A stretch of DNA of 64,000 bases from Tetraselmis striata. Lineage: Eukaryota > Chlorophyta > Chlorodendrophyceae > Chlorodendrales > Chlorodendraceae. The number at the start of each line of letters is the position of its first letter. Within the stretch, counting starts at the first letter, position 1. The stretch lies in contig VCJN01002949.1 in the NCBI GenBank assembly GCA_006384855.1, positions 62,001-126,000 on the forward strand, read 5' to 3'. The translations under genes and the position numbers were made by a program. The notes below the pieces were generated by a model, which saw only the letters and a program-made list of their open reading frames with translations, ran no database searches and had not been told where the DNA came from. Below are positions 22,681 to 33,415 of this stretch, in pieces.

Positions 22681-23629
22681 TAAGGACGAAAATAAAATTC
22701 CGCCACGGTAGACCACTTAGACACCGCCCCGGGCCAGCTCAGGTATCCCATTTCGAGCCCTCTAGACCGTCCTCCCTTGACGCCTTGGTAGTCATCATGC
22801 CATTATTCCTGCCTCTGTACATACGTGGTCCGTACTTTCAGTACTATATACACAAGCACCTTGTTTTTGAACTACATACATTATTGAACACTCTTGGACG
22901 AGGCAATACATTGTCGCTATATAGCGGTACGCGGTATTTGTTTCGTTCATCATCATCACACCAATACTCGTCTAAGAGTGGGCTGCGCCCAGCGGACCGC
23001 TCGCGGCCGTCAGATTTGACGCTGGCGGGGTGGGGGGGGGGGGGGGGGGGGCGTGCGATTACATCATGATCGATTTCGCGTGCGTGTCCTCCACGACCCC
23101 CACTTGAGGCAACGACCCCCGATGGTGCACCCCGGGGATCGCGGCGACCGAGGCGGAGCGCAACAAGCTAGCGGCGGACCGGGCATCTTTCGCTCCGGTG
23201 CACAGTGTTCACCGGTACTACCCTTTGTGGTTGAGGACCGCGGCCGCCTCGGAAAATCCGCTTTATCGGTGGTCTACATCTTCGCGGTGTTACTTGCTGT
23301 GCGTAACTTCTCTGGCGGTCCTTCCGCCCCGACTTCATGCTTCCTTCATGGTCAGTCCGTCCAGGCTCTTCGAAACTTTGTTGCCGGCCAGCCCGCTGAG
23401 TTCCGCATACAACTGGAGATCAGCTTAGCATTAATCACATGTCGCGCACGCGGGGAGGGGGGGGGGGGGGGGGGGGTTGTTGCAGCGAGTCTCTGCTTAC
23501 GTGCATGGTACCTCGGGCGGCATTCTCTCTGCCGGAGTGCAGCCAACCAAGTCTGATGCGTTTTCCCGTGCTCATTCCGCACCCTCTTCTGGTGCTGCTT
23601 CCACCTCGCAACTGTTGTAGTGGACGTTT
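22681..23629. other. Possible transposon-derived coding scraps
   Basis: Frames at about 23,100-23,430 and 23,510-23,620 (SAGVQPTKSDAFSRAHS, then a stop) have coding-like composition. They are separated by a poly-G tract at about 23,458-23,475. Nothing is recognisable. A 60-bp tail following it (23,630-23,688) recurs at 39,589-39,648. Confidence 0.3.
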
Positions 23630-23688
23630 CCTATCGCCTATTCGGGTGGTTTCCTGATCACCTTTTGCAGCTAGCTCATGTAACTATA
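23630..23688 (+). repeat. 60-bp dispersed tail, copy 1
   Basis: TCGGGTGGTTTCCTGATC and TTTTGCAGCTAGCTCATGTA are shared with 39,589-39,648. The TGTAA at its end would suit a polyadenylation signal, so it may be the 3' end of an element gene. Confidence 0.55.
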
Positions 23689-23884
23689 ATTAGAGTAGTC
23701 GTCTATCGCACTACCTATACAGTAATTGGACAGTGCTCACAAGGTCGTACTGTGCAATCAATGCTTAGTAGCGATATACGCAGTAAGGCGGTAGGATATA
23801 CACGTACAGACGTACCGGCCGGTACGAGTAGTGTAGTAGCCGCGCACCGGGTGGCATATTATGTAGTATACGCCAGCCGGAGGC

Positions 23885-23915
<31 letters not shown>

Positions 23916-24252
23916 CGGCCTGCCACACAAGCCCGTGGGGGGACAGGGGAGTCCAGGCCTCCGAGCCCTACAACCCTCCCTACAACGCATGTGTACTTCA
24001 CTACTCCGTCCCCCCCCCCCCCCCCCCCCCCCCCGCTTCCCTCGGTCCCTGGCCCTGCACAAGCCCTACGACCCTCGCATGTGTACTTCACTACTCCGTC
24101 CCCCCCCCCCCCCCCCCCGCTTCCCTCGGTCCCCGGCCCTGCACAAGCCCTACAACCCTCCATGCGAGGGTCGTAGGGCTTGTGCAGGGCCAGGGACCGA
24201 GGGAAGCGGGGGGGGGGGGGGGGGGGGGCGGAGTAGTGAAGTACACATGCGT
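23885..24252. repeat. Poly-G/poly-C cluster with direct and inverted 85-90-bp units
   Basis: A poly-G tract (about 23,885-23,913) precedes two direct units (23,987-24,076 and 24,077-24,160), each with TGTACTTCACTACTCCGT, a poly-C run and TTCCCTCGGTCCC. These are followed by an inverted third unit (24,161-24,252) with a poly-G run. Units 2 and 3 form a near-perfect hairpin of about 85 bp per arm. Confidence 0.85.
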
Positions 24253-24340
24253 ATGTACTAGTCGCTAATACATTCAGGATAAATAGGGGAGGAAAGGTCA
24301 CATATATATAGCGACTACATGTATAGCGGTAATCCTAATC

Positions 24341-24949
24341 CAGCGAAGCGTCGATTTTTCGGCGGTGAGCTTTATTGCCGTAAGGGTACCCGTATAGTGC
24401 AGCGGATCGGGCCTATAGGTGCATGACTAAAGCGCTTATCTACTGACATGTCCTACTAAGTATTATAATCCACCCGCCCGCCCGCCCGCCCGCCCACGGT
24501 CCTTAATTACATAGTCCTTAATCACGGTTGAGAGGCTATGCTGAGTACTGGTACTCGCTACTCGCTGCTGGTAATGGCAAAAAAACTATGGTACTTTAAA
24601 GCGCTGGCAATGCGAACGCTCGCTGCTGGTATTGGTACTCGCTACTCGCTGCTGGTACTGCTTTTTTTTTTTCCGTCCCCGGGACAGGATTGGCACTTGC
24701 TAGTGAAACCCTTGCAGCGTCTCTACGACGGCCGTTTAGGCAGCAATCCACTGATACTGCTGGTACTGGTACTGGTACTCGCTACTCGCTGATGGAAATG
24801 GAAAAAAAAACTCTGGTACTTCAAAGCGCTGGCAATGCAAACGCTCGCTGCTGGTACTTCAAAGCGCTGGCAATGCAATTAATGGAACTTTAGGCCTGTG
24901 ATATAGAACCCGTTCTTTTAAAATTTTCTGAAAAATCGACGCATCGCTG
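24341..24949. mobile_element. 560-bp dispersed element, copy 2, carrying a LINE insertion
   Basis: It starts CAGCGAAGCGTCGATTTTTC and ends GAAAAATCGACGCATCGCTG as at 4,284-4,843, and most of the interior is near-identical to that copy. It differs by the inserted LINE 3' end at 24,662-24,750. The tandem GGTACT units are present in both copies. Confidence 0.7.
24662..24750 (-). mobile_element. Truncated LINE 3' end (89 bp)
   Basis: On the reverse strand this is the same sequence as 27,808-27,891, starting TGGATTGCTGCCTAAACGG and ending CCCGGGGACGG plus A10. It sits inside the second copy of the 560-bp element. CTGCTGGTACTG flanks it on both sides; this could be a target duplication or just the local GGTACT repeat. 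Confidence 0.75.
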
Positions 24950-25100
24950 ATTCAACTGTCAAGTTACTTCATATATATAGCAACTATACTCGCGTATTCA
25001 ATTTAAGTATGAACAGTGCTGGAGCGCTCAGTGCTGTATCTCAGCACCCGGGCCAGATATGAACATATACCGGGGTACGGGTACCGGTTGTAAATGAAAA

Positions 25101-26451
25101 TACACCCCTCCACGTAAGTCCGGGTTTTGCATTAATTTTCGATCGCAAAGCGCATGCATATGCGAGGATAACGCCGGTTGCATGGGCATACATGCTAACT
25201 ACAGTAGTGGGAATAGTTCGGGCAAACGCCTATTGTGCGCTTTATACCCACCCGCGCGACAACACGACAATTTGTGGACGCCGGTTTAAACACGCGAAAT
25301 CAGTGCATGATGCGTTGGCGCTAGAAAACTCTGGGTTGCGCCAACCGTCAAAGCCTACGGAAATAGCCGCACTCGTCGCACCAAACTCGGTAAATACGGC
25401 CCTTGGCATAAGTTGCACACACCGTGCGTGTAGGCCACTGAACGCATGTCGCTATAGGCAGGACGTGACCCCTCAACGACAAATTGGCCACTGCGGGGAG
25501 CAGTTTTGGGTTGAAAATGCTGATGTTTCTGTGGCGAACGCACGTAGGAGAGGCGCTCGATGGCCCCCTTGGCGTAGAGCGATGCTCTACTATGGGGGCT
25601 CGTGGTGGAATGCCAGTTGCACCGTTTTGTGGGCGGAGTGGCGCGATAGGGGCGTGGACTTTAAGTAATATGAAATTCCTTGAAAAATGCAATGGAAAAT
25701 GGCATTTTGGTTGGTAGATGTGTGTATCGCTAGGAGGCGGCACATGCCAAGTGTTGGTGGTCCGTGGTCATCCACACACATAATGGTCTCGCACAACAGG
25801 TCCGAGTATGGACCTTAGACACGCACATGGCGCAAAGCCACGCGCCCACATGGGTGGACACATGAGGCAGTGAGGGGCAACTTGGATGATCATCTTTGGG
25901 GATTTTTCCGGGGCCCCAAAAAAATTGATTTTGGAAGATTGGTTTCGACGCAGATTTGAACGAGAAATTGCGTGGTATTAAAAACAATCTGAGCAAACCC
26001 TGAGAAGTAATAGCGTTTTGCAGCCAAGGGGGTGTTGCCGAGCGTGGCCAACAGTGGTGCCATGCATGTCAATATCGCAACGCGACATGTACTAGCCGCC
26101 GCCCACACGGCTGCACCCCAACCAAATGCGCCCGAGCCCCTCGCGAATGTGTTTCCTCACGCGTTCATGGCCATCCCGCGGTTTGGTTGTCTATTCACGC
26201 GCGTCGGCGTGTGCGTGATACCGACCCTGGTTTTGGTGCATTTGCAGGCGACGCCCATCCACGCACCAAGTGCAGCGTGACCCCCTAGTCAAAGGTCTTT
26301 AAGCTTCGGTTTGAGCCACTCGTCATGCAGGTCTTATAAACCCCTCTGAGATTCCAGGGTTTCATGTCATATACCCTACGTTCAGGTACCCTAGACTCCT
26401 GAAGTCTTGAGACTGCCGAAAAGGGACCCCAAACTTATGTGTAGGGGTGTA
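25101..26451. mobile_element. 1.35-kb TIR element, copy 1
   Basis: The left end TACACCCCTCCACGTAAGT is matched by an inverted right end (ACTTATGTGTAGGGGTGTA, 26,433-26,451). The length, 1,351 bp, agrees with the second member at 45,584-46,942 (1,359 bp) with the same termini. Interior frames (for example 25,743-25,348 reverse) show Cys/His but no transposase I can name. It appears non-autonomous or decayed. It lies upstream of the LINE-2 coding remnant. Confidence 0.65.
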
Positions 26452-26479
26452 GGTATTTGGGTACGGTCATTAAGTCGGA

Positions 26480-27891
26480 TTTAGGTACCCAGCACATAGT
26501 AGACGACCGGGTTATTAAGAAGGGTAACGCGCCATTGTGGGGCTCGATTCGCTATTAGTCGGTGGACGGGACATAATTCCTATTAATGTGCGTGTGTCTG
26601 TCTTTGAAATTTGTGTACCGCCGGTGTCAACTTACGGGTGTGAAGTATGGGGCATGGATAGAATTAGCGGCGCAAATAAATTACAAACCGTACTCAATCA
26701 GTGCTTGCGGTGCCTCATTGGAGTGGGTAAAAACTCCCATGCGGGCTGGGGTGGCCACTGCACCGATGATGCGGGAATTGGATATTGCGCCCAAAGAGGC
26801 TACGGCCGCTGCGGCACGGGCTCGGGCGTTCCTTAAAGCATCCGACTTGAATACATGTATAACCCATTTAGTATATCAGCCGAGTCGGGCGCGCCCTAAC
26901 ACGTGGACGTCGGGGACTGTGCGGTAGCTAGATCGACTAGCTAGGGCGAACGTAGGGCTAGCTGAGGGGGCGCACCTTCCACTTGAGTGGAGGTCACTAG
27001 CCGCGCGCGATGCCGCTAAACTAGTAAAGGCATCGGTGTGGGCGCGTTACGAATTGTCGGCATCGTTAGCACGCAATAAAACCTAGGGTATATATGTCCA
27101 TGCGTCTTATTCGTCAAATCCGTTGCCACAGTACGGTGTGGGTGTCCCCGCGGGGGTTGTGGCCGGGCTGCACATTATGATACAATTACGCACCCGAGTA
27201 TTTCCCACCGCTTGCCGATTGGCCCGGATTCATGCCGTGCCTGAGTGGTTATTGGAACACTGCCCTGCATGTGGCGGAGGTGAATCTGAGACTATCGAAC
27301 ATATGTTGGTGGATGAGTGCCGGCGGTGGGGGTATCGCCGTCATAATTTCGTGTTGTTAGTTCCGGAGTTCAGGGATTTTTTAGTAGGCAGGTTATTGCG
27401 TCAACACCTGAGGACTAAACTGCCTTTATTTTGGACGCCCCCCCCCCCCCCCCCCCCTCCCTTCACGGCGCCCTGGATTTTACTGGGAATGGGACGAAGT
27501 TTTTCTAGCTATGGCGTCGGCCTCCTCCTCACATTGCCTTCTTTACTGCACATGTATCGCACTCCCGGAATGCTTTGCTCCGCGGGTTGGGGGTTCCCCC
27601 AACTCGCATTACTCGAATGGGCCGACGCCCAAACGGGTAGGGCGGACCTTTCGTGGTTAGTGCCGGGAATTTTCATGGCAGTGTTTTAGGCGGTGATCCA
27701 ACAGTGTTGGAAATTCCGTCACAGGCCTTCAAAAAGTCGCGCATACCGCTTCGGCAATTTGCTTGATGAATAAACAGACCGAGCGTCGCCTACCCAAGGC
27801 TTTCCGTAACTGGATTGCTGCCTAAACGGCCGTCGTAGAGACGCTGCAAGGGTTTCACTGGTGACAGTCTTGTCCCGGGGGCGGAAAAAAT
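26480..27891 (+). pseudogene. Decayed LINE retrotransposon 3' half (LINE-2)
   Basis: The frame at 26,537-26,740 carries STYGCEVWG and KLQTVLNQCLRCLIGVGKNS, typical of the region after the reverse transcriptase core. A shifted frame continues with MMRELDIAPKEA and TWTSGTVR. At 27,130-27,690 comes IQLRTRVFPTA followed by a C-x2-C ... H-x4 zinc-binding tail (CPACGGGESETIEHML), common at the C terminus of non-LTR elements. Frames shift near 26,740 and again before 27,120. A poly-C insert lies at about 27,439-27,456. The 3' untranslated end, 27,690-27,891, finishes TGTCCCGGGGGCGG plus A6. That terminus defines the scattered short copies elsewhere in the window. The RT core itself is missing. Confidence 0.8.
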
Positions 27892-29019
27892 GACCAGGTA
27901 TAAAGCTTTTATCTAGCGCTATAAAATAATATGCGGGACTGACAATATGTCATATATGGATTTATAGAGTAATACCGGACGAAGTGACTACCACCACGAG
28001 TACATGTACTTTATGTCCAGGTACTAAGGCCGAAGAAATATTATGCATACGGATTGTTACCGATATAGTTACGGATTATGTGTCCAAAAAGGTGACCCCC
28101 TGGACACTCCTATATATATGTACCCCCTTATGGACCCCTCATGGACACCAAAACGAAATTCAGGCTTGAAAGGTGGGGGTCTCGCCATCGGCTGTCCATA
28201 TCTACCCCCCCCCCCCTAATGTAAGCATGGGCTTGAAACTGTTCAAGACCCCCCTGCGTTGTCCATCTGCATTCCGTCCAGACATAGGCATTACGCCCAC
28301 ACGGCCACGCGTCTGGACAACGTTGCTGGCTGCACAAAATACAAAGCGCAGTCCGGCTGACGCTCGCGCGGGCGCTCGGCCGCTCGGGATTGTCTAATCG
28401 CGTCAGGTGCTAACCCGCCACGCACAAACGAGTCGGCTTCCGCCGCGAAAAGCACCCACCACTGCCTGCCGCCGGGGGCTAGCTTACCACGCACTGTCAC
28501 CACAGCTAGTCGTTGGCTCGTTCACCTCGTTGCTTCGCTTGTTTCCTACGCTTGTTTCCTACGTTGCAAGTAAGCAGAGTCGTCGCGCCCGGCCTCGCAA
28601 TGCCGCGAGCATTGCTGCAGCACGATATATAGATCTGCCTAGAGAGTCAGAGACTAAAAGAAAATGCGTTATTTTGAGCGGTTTTAAAAAAACCTGGGGA
28701 AGGGGGCAAGCCCCCTCCCCTAGTCCCCCACCCCCACCTTCAGAAACCCTACAAGCCCTAAAACCCCGGCTGGCGGGGGTTCCTGCGTTATATGCAGGCG
28801 GGGCCGCGCAAACGCGCAGTTTACTAACGAGGCAATTAATACCGATCCATGCTTCATTAAGGCATGAAAACGCCAGCAGATTTAGGTGCTGAAGCTTAGG
28901 ATGTTCCTGCATCGTTGTGCATCGGTCCGCATTTCTGTATTGCTAACTAATTTATAGAGCTAAGCGGCGCTTCGCGCCGGGGATTTGTGGAGGTGCCCCT
29001 ACCTCTTGGGTTGAGCCTG
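27892..29019. other. Intergenic, nothing recognised
   Basis: Poly-C lies at about 28,205-28,216. GC-rich frames overlap on both strands and none has a domain. AT-rich and GC-rich stretches alternate, as elsewhere in the repeat territory. Confidence 0.4.
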
Positions 29020-29353
29020 GTGCGGGATGCGGGCCGCTTTTAGCCGGCTTGTAGTGTTGATCTTGTAATACTGTTGTTTCCGGGTAATACTGCTTTTAGC
29101 GTTAGATTTGTCAGTAATGTATTATTTAAGAGAAGTATTATTAATTTGTAAAACAGATTAAATCTGCAAGCCGCGTATAAAAGCGGGCCCTGGCTACTGG
29201 TGTGCATTACAAAAAGGCCAGTACCCAACCCACCGCTAAAAGTTGTATTACCCCCCCCCTCCCCAACCCCCCCCCCCCCCCCAAAAGCAGCACTACAAGA
29301 TCAGCAATACAGTAAGGATTACACGCCGCCTACAGGCGGCCCGCATCCCGCAC
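29020..29353. mobile_element. 334-bp MITE, GTGCGGGATGCGGGCCGC termini
   Basis: The left end GTGCGGGATGCGGGCCGC has an exact inverted counterpart at 29,336-29,353. The inner part, GTGTTGATCTTGTAATACTG, is loosely mirrored near 29,300. The interior contains a poly-C tract (about 29,269-29,281) and the AAAAAGGCCAGTA motif. No target duplication was evident. Confidence 0.7.
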
Positions 29354-30850
29354 GAGGCCGCGCAGGTCGGGCCGGTCGTCAGGTCTACGGGGCGGGCACG
29401 GCGCGAATCGCCCTGCCCGCCGCCTGTACCGGCACCGGACGCCGGACGCCGTCGTTCGACCGTCGCCCGTCCGTCGACGGACGCCGGGCCCCGGGTCGGC
29501 GGACTGCCCCCGCACCGCGGCGACCCCTTTTTACAGCATCATTTTACAGCATAAACTTGAACCACCGTATAGTCGCTGTATAACAGAGGCGGGCACGTCT
29601 CGCTTGCTGATTCAGCAGTAAAAACGCGCTGCGGTACCGCGTTATTTTGGCGTGTCGGACGGATATATGACGTGCCTGGGCTAGAATACACGCGCGTCCA
29701 TTCAGAAATGAACCGTCCACTTACCTGTATCGTGAAATACAACGATCAAAAACCGAACGTATGACGGTTCATTCACGAAGTGCGTATGACGGAGGACGGA
29801 CGAGGACGGACGGACGGACGGAGGATGCCGAAAAATCCGTCATAAAACCGTATTGTAACCGGTATCGATTCTCTCGTATTTTAGGAGATTTCGGACGCGG
29901 TCCTCCTTTTCCTCCGCTCAACCCAAGTGGTAGGGGAAAATGTATGTGTAACATGTTTCTGGAATAAAATGCGCGAAACCCGCACCCAACCCTAGAATAT
30001 TCTTATTGCTGTAGTCCGAGACGGAGTATTTGCAATACGACGAATATATGATTATGTGAGATTTCTTTCAAGAAAATTCAACGTATCAGGAAAATTTCTA
30101 TTGTTTTTCCTTCAATTGTTACAGTATTGCCCAATCTGCATCCCTAAATAGTGGTGATCGGGTACGGGTAGTATAATTATAATTACCATCATAAAGTACC
30201 GTGTTCTTCTACTGCTAGCTCATGTAAATAAAGTGTTCTTCTACAGCCTGTAGGCAGTCGCTGTGTCATCGTCATCTGTGGCGCTGTGTGATGATTCTGA
30301 TCAGCATCTCAGCACTCTTGCTACTGATGCTGCCGCCGCCGCAACCCCTACACTCACTAACGAGTCACGAGCTACTCGACTACCTGTACAGGTAGTTGCC
30401 GACACGCAGCTGCTGTTATTTGGAAATAGCATACTACTGTGGTTCAGTACCGACGGGTAGGAATAGGGCGAAATTTGCAATTTGCAATTTCATACAACTT
30501 TTCCCCCGCTTATTAGTCTTTGATGCTGAACGGGTCAGCTGTCTTACGGCGCGGCGACCCGAACCCGCTCAGGGCCCACTAAGTGCATAGTAGTGCGTAG
30601 CGTGCAGCCCTCTGAGGGCCAGATAATAGGGCGAGTAGTAATACGGCTAACACCAGCTAGTTTGTATCGTAGGTAAACCCGTTTTGTGAAACAACCAAGC
30701 ACTACACAACTGAGTAAAAAAAGCCGCAATGAGCAGCAAAAATGCCGTTATGCGCTACGTACCCCAATTTGGCGACTTGTCCAGTTCATGTTATGTATAT
30801 ATAATTGCTCGGTTCTTCATATATGCTGGCACGTGTCAGGTGCTCATCAG
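29354..30850. other. Spacer; one small low-complexity ORF
   Basis: A GC-rich stretch (29,354-29,525) is followed by CGGA tandem units at about 29,800-29,822. A frame at about 30,246-30,460 after a possible acceptor (tgtag) encodes a short Ser/Ala/Thr-rich peptide ending LLWFSTDG. It could be the last exon of a lost gene. Otherwise nothing. Confidence 0.35.
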
Positions 30851-30855
30851 TTACA
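30851..30855 (-). terminator. TGTAA polyadenylation signal of LRR gene
   Basis: TTACA on the + strand gives TGTAA on the reverse strand, about 32 bases past the LRR stop codon. TGTAA is the usual poly(A) signal in chlorophyte algae. Confidence 0.55.
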
Positions 30856-30886
30856 CTTCTGAGTTGTGCATATGCATCTTTCATTT

Positions 30887-33377
30887 CTACATGGCAACGC
30901 CCACGACGTGCAAATTTGGCAGTCTCTTCTGAATGCACAACACGGTCGAGGCTTTCACCCGGGACGTTCCGTACAGAGCCAATGTCTCTAGCTTGCTGAG
31001 GGCAGTCAGATGCTGTTGGAGCGCTTTGCCGGTCACGCTACTCTGGGAGAGGTTCAGAGTCTGTGGGCATAGCGACACAGCGCAGCAGCACAGTCAACAC
31101 ATCCGGACAAAATCCTGTCCTGAACAGTGTGTCAGCCAGAATAATCTGCAGGTGCTGGCGCAACAGAAGAACAAGTGTGTATACAAGAGCCTTGAGGCAT
31201 TCTGCTCCTGGATTTTTCACTGAATTTCGTATAAAAGTCTTTGTGGTGATTAGGACATCTAAGAGACACCACTTTCGGATGGAACTCTTCGGATTGTGCC
31301 AGCACCGGTAATTCTGGACAGTAATTGAAGATGCGCTGAAAGCTTATCTACTGCTCTTGCATTCATATCATATACCATTAGCTGATCAGCCTGAAGGTAA
31401 CCACACTTTTCGCATGCTTGCTTGCAGTAAACTATTGGTTCAGTCTCAACAGTCGAGGCCCAACACAAGGTGATGGTGCGCAGCGGTAGCGCAGAGACAT
31501 GAGACTGCTGAGACTGTTGCACTGGTTTCGCAGGAGGTATAACAATCGAGGCGACATTCGTCTCAAAAGAACAACCCTTGCCTCATGGTTTAAGCATTAT
31601 ATGGTACATATACCCGCGTAGTCTCAGATACACATCGTACTAGTACTCGTACACATAGTATTGGTACTATCTCGTACTCGTATCATTGTCACACTTGTCT
31701 CATGTGAACATGCAAGCACACGACACAAATACTGAAAAACGTACAACACCGAGACTCCAAGTTGAAACCATTCATTGATACCACACCTCAAGTCAGTGGT
31801 ACAGTGTATTCTGTCTGCAATTACTGTGTCCCTTGTATTCCCCAAGTATGGTCACTGCTCTTCGTCAGGTTCCCCACCATAAACAGGGAAGTCGCAGGGG
31901 ATAAATGACACCGCTGATTCAACCAGATCATGACATGCCAAGGGCGATGTTGAATCGACAGGACCAAGTTGACAATATCCCACTAAAAAATACCACATGT
32001 AGATGGACACTTCAGCTTGTACTCGTAGGTCTCAGAGGGAGATGGCCGGGGGGAGGGGGTTCATGTTGCGAATGTACCTGTAATCCCCGGAGCTGCATGA
32101 GGAAGGGTAGTGAAGCGTCAGTGACACGCGGATTCTGTGCCAGGCTGAGCGTCTTCAGCTCTGGTATCCTTGCGATATGCTCCACCCCGCTGTCCGTGAT
32201 TCCTCCGCCGCACACCTGGCAATCCCCGAAGCAGTAGCATAAGCTTAGCCAAATGGAAGCGCCATTATTCGCACACAACCACAACGCTCTCATCAATATA
32301 TCGACACTGCACACACGAAGTAGATAGCATCAATGTGACTGTGACGCGCACATGCAGATTGACCGGTAGTTATTGATCTTCACCGTCCACATTATAATTC
32401 TTACATCCCGAGACGCATGTGCACTCTCACAAAGTGCGCTGCACCGTTCACCTACCACACAAGGTATCTACACGCTGCCCACTGCACCGGGCAGCCAGCA
32501 ATAAGGCGTGCATGGAGCGACAAACCTCCAGACTCTGGAGCTGCGGCAGCCTTGAAAGATGCTCCGCACCGCTGTCGCTGATCTTGGCGCCAAAGAGGTC
32601 GAGGTGCGCCAAGTTGGTGAGGGGCTGGTGTCGGGGGGTTGTTCATATGGGTGAGGATGCCGAACACAGGAAAGGAGAGGCAGTGGCAGGGCAACGCGGG
32701 CGGGGGCTCAGCAAAATAATAGCACTGGCAATAGAGAGCCCAAACATTGAGCACATTCGCGCTCCAACACGCGGCAAGGGTCAAGCAGAATGGTTGCCGA
32801 CCTTCAGGCTGGACAGGGCGGCATCTGTGATCAGCCTTGAGTCAAGATTGAGGGAGGTGAGGCCGATCAGCTGGCGGAGGAAGGCAACTCCCTGATCATC
32901 CACCTCGGTGTGGCTGAGGTTGAGGGAGGTGAGGTTGGCGAGTGAGCCAACACATTCGATGCCGTGGTTGCCCACTGGGGTGTCTGAGAGGTCGAGCCTG
33001 CGGGCGCGACAGACATCCAAGCCCATCAGGACATGGCATGACATGGAGTGTCACGTGACTCTGGCAGCGGGGTTTGTGTGCAGTGGTATCCGCACCTCTG
33101 AAGCGACGTCAGGAGCCGCAGGCTGGTGGCGCCCTGGTCTGTCACCTGGTTGCACGAGTCCAGGTTGAGCACCTTCAGCTTGGCCAGGGCGCCCAGCGCA
33201 TGCAGCCCACGCACGGCAATGTTGGTGTAGCCTGCGTTGAGGTCCGTCAGGCTGACTAGCTGGGGCAGGGCCTGCAGCGCCAATCAACTGCTCAACTTAA
33301 ACAAGTTCCTCAAGGCGGGTCGAGAATCGCGGCATGGAAGCTAGGTGCGACGAGAAAGCAAGCCCGCTATCCAGTTA

Positions 33378-33415
<38 letters not shown>

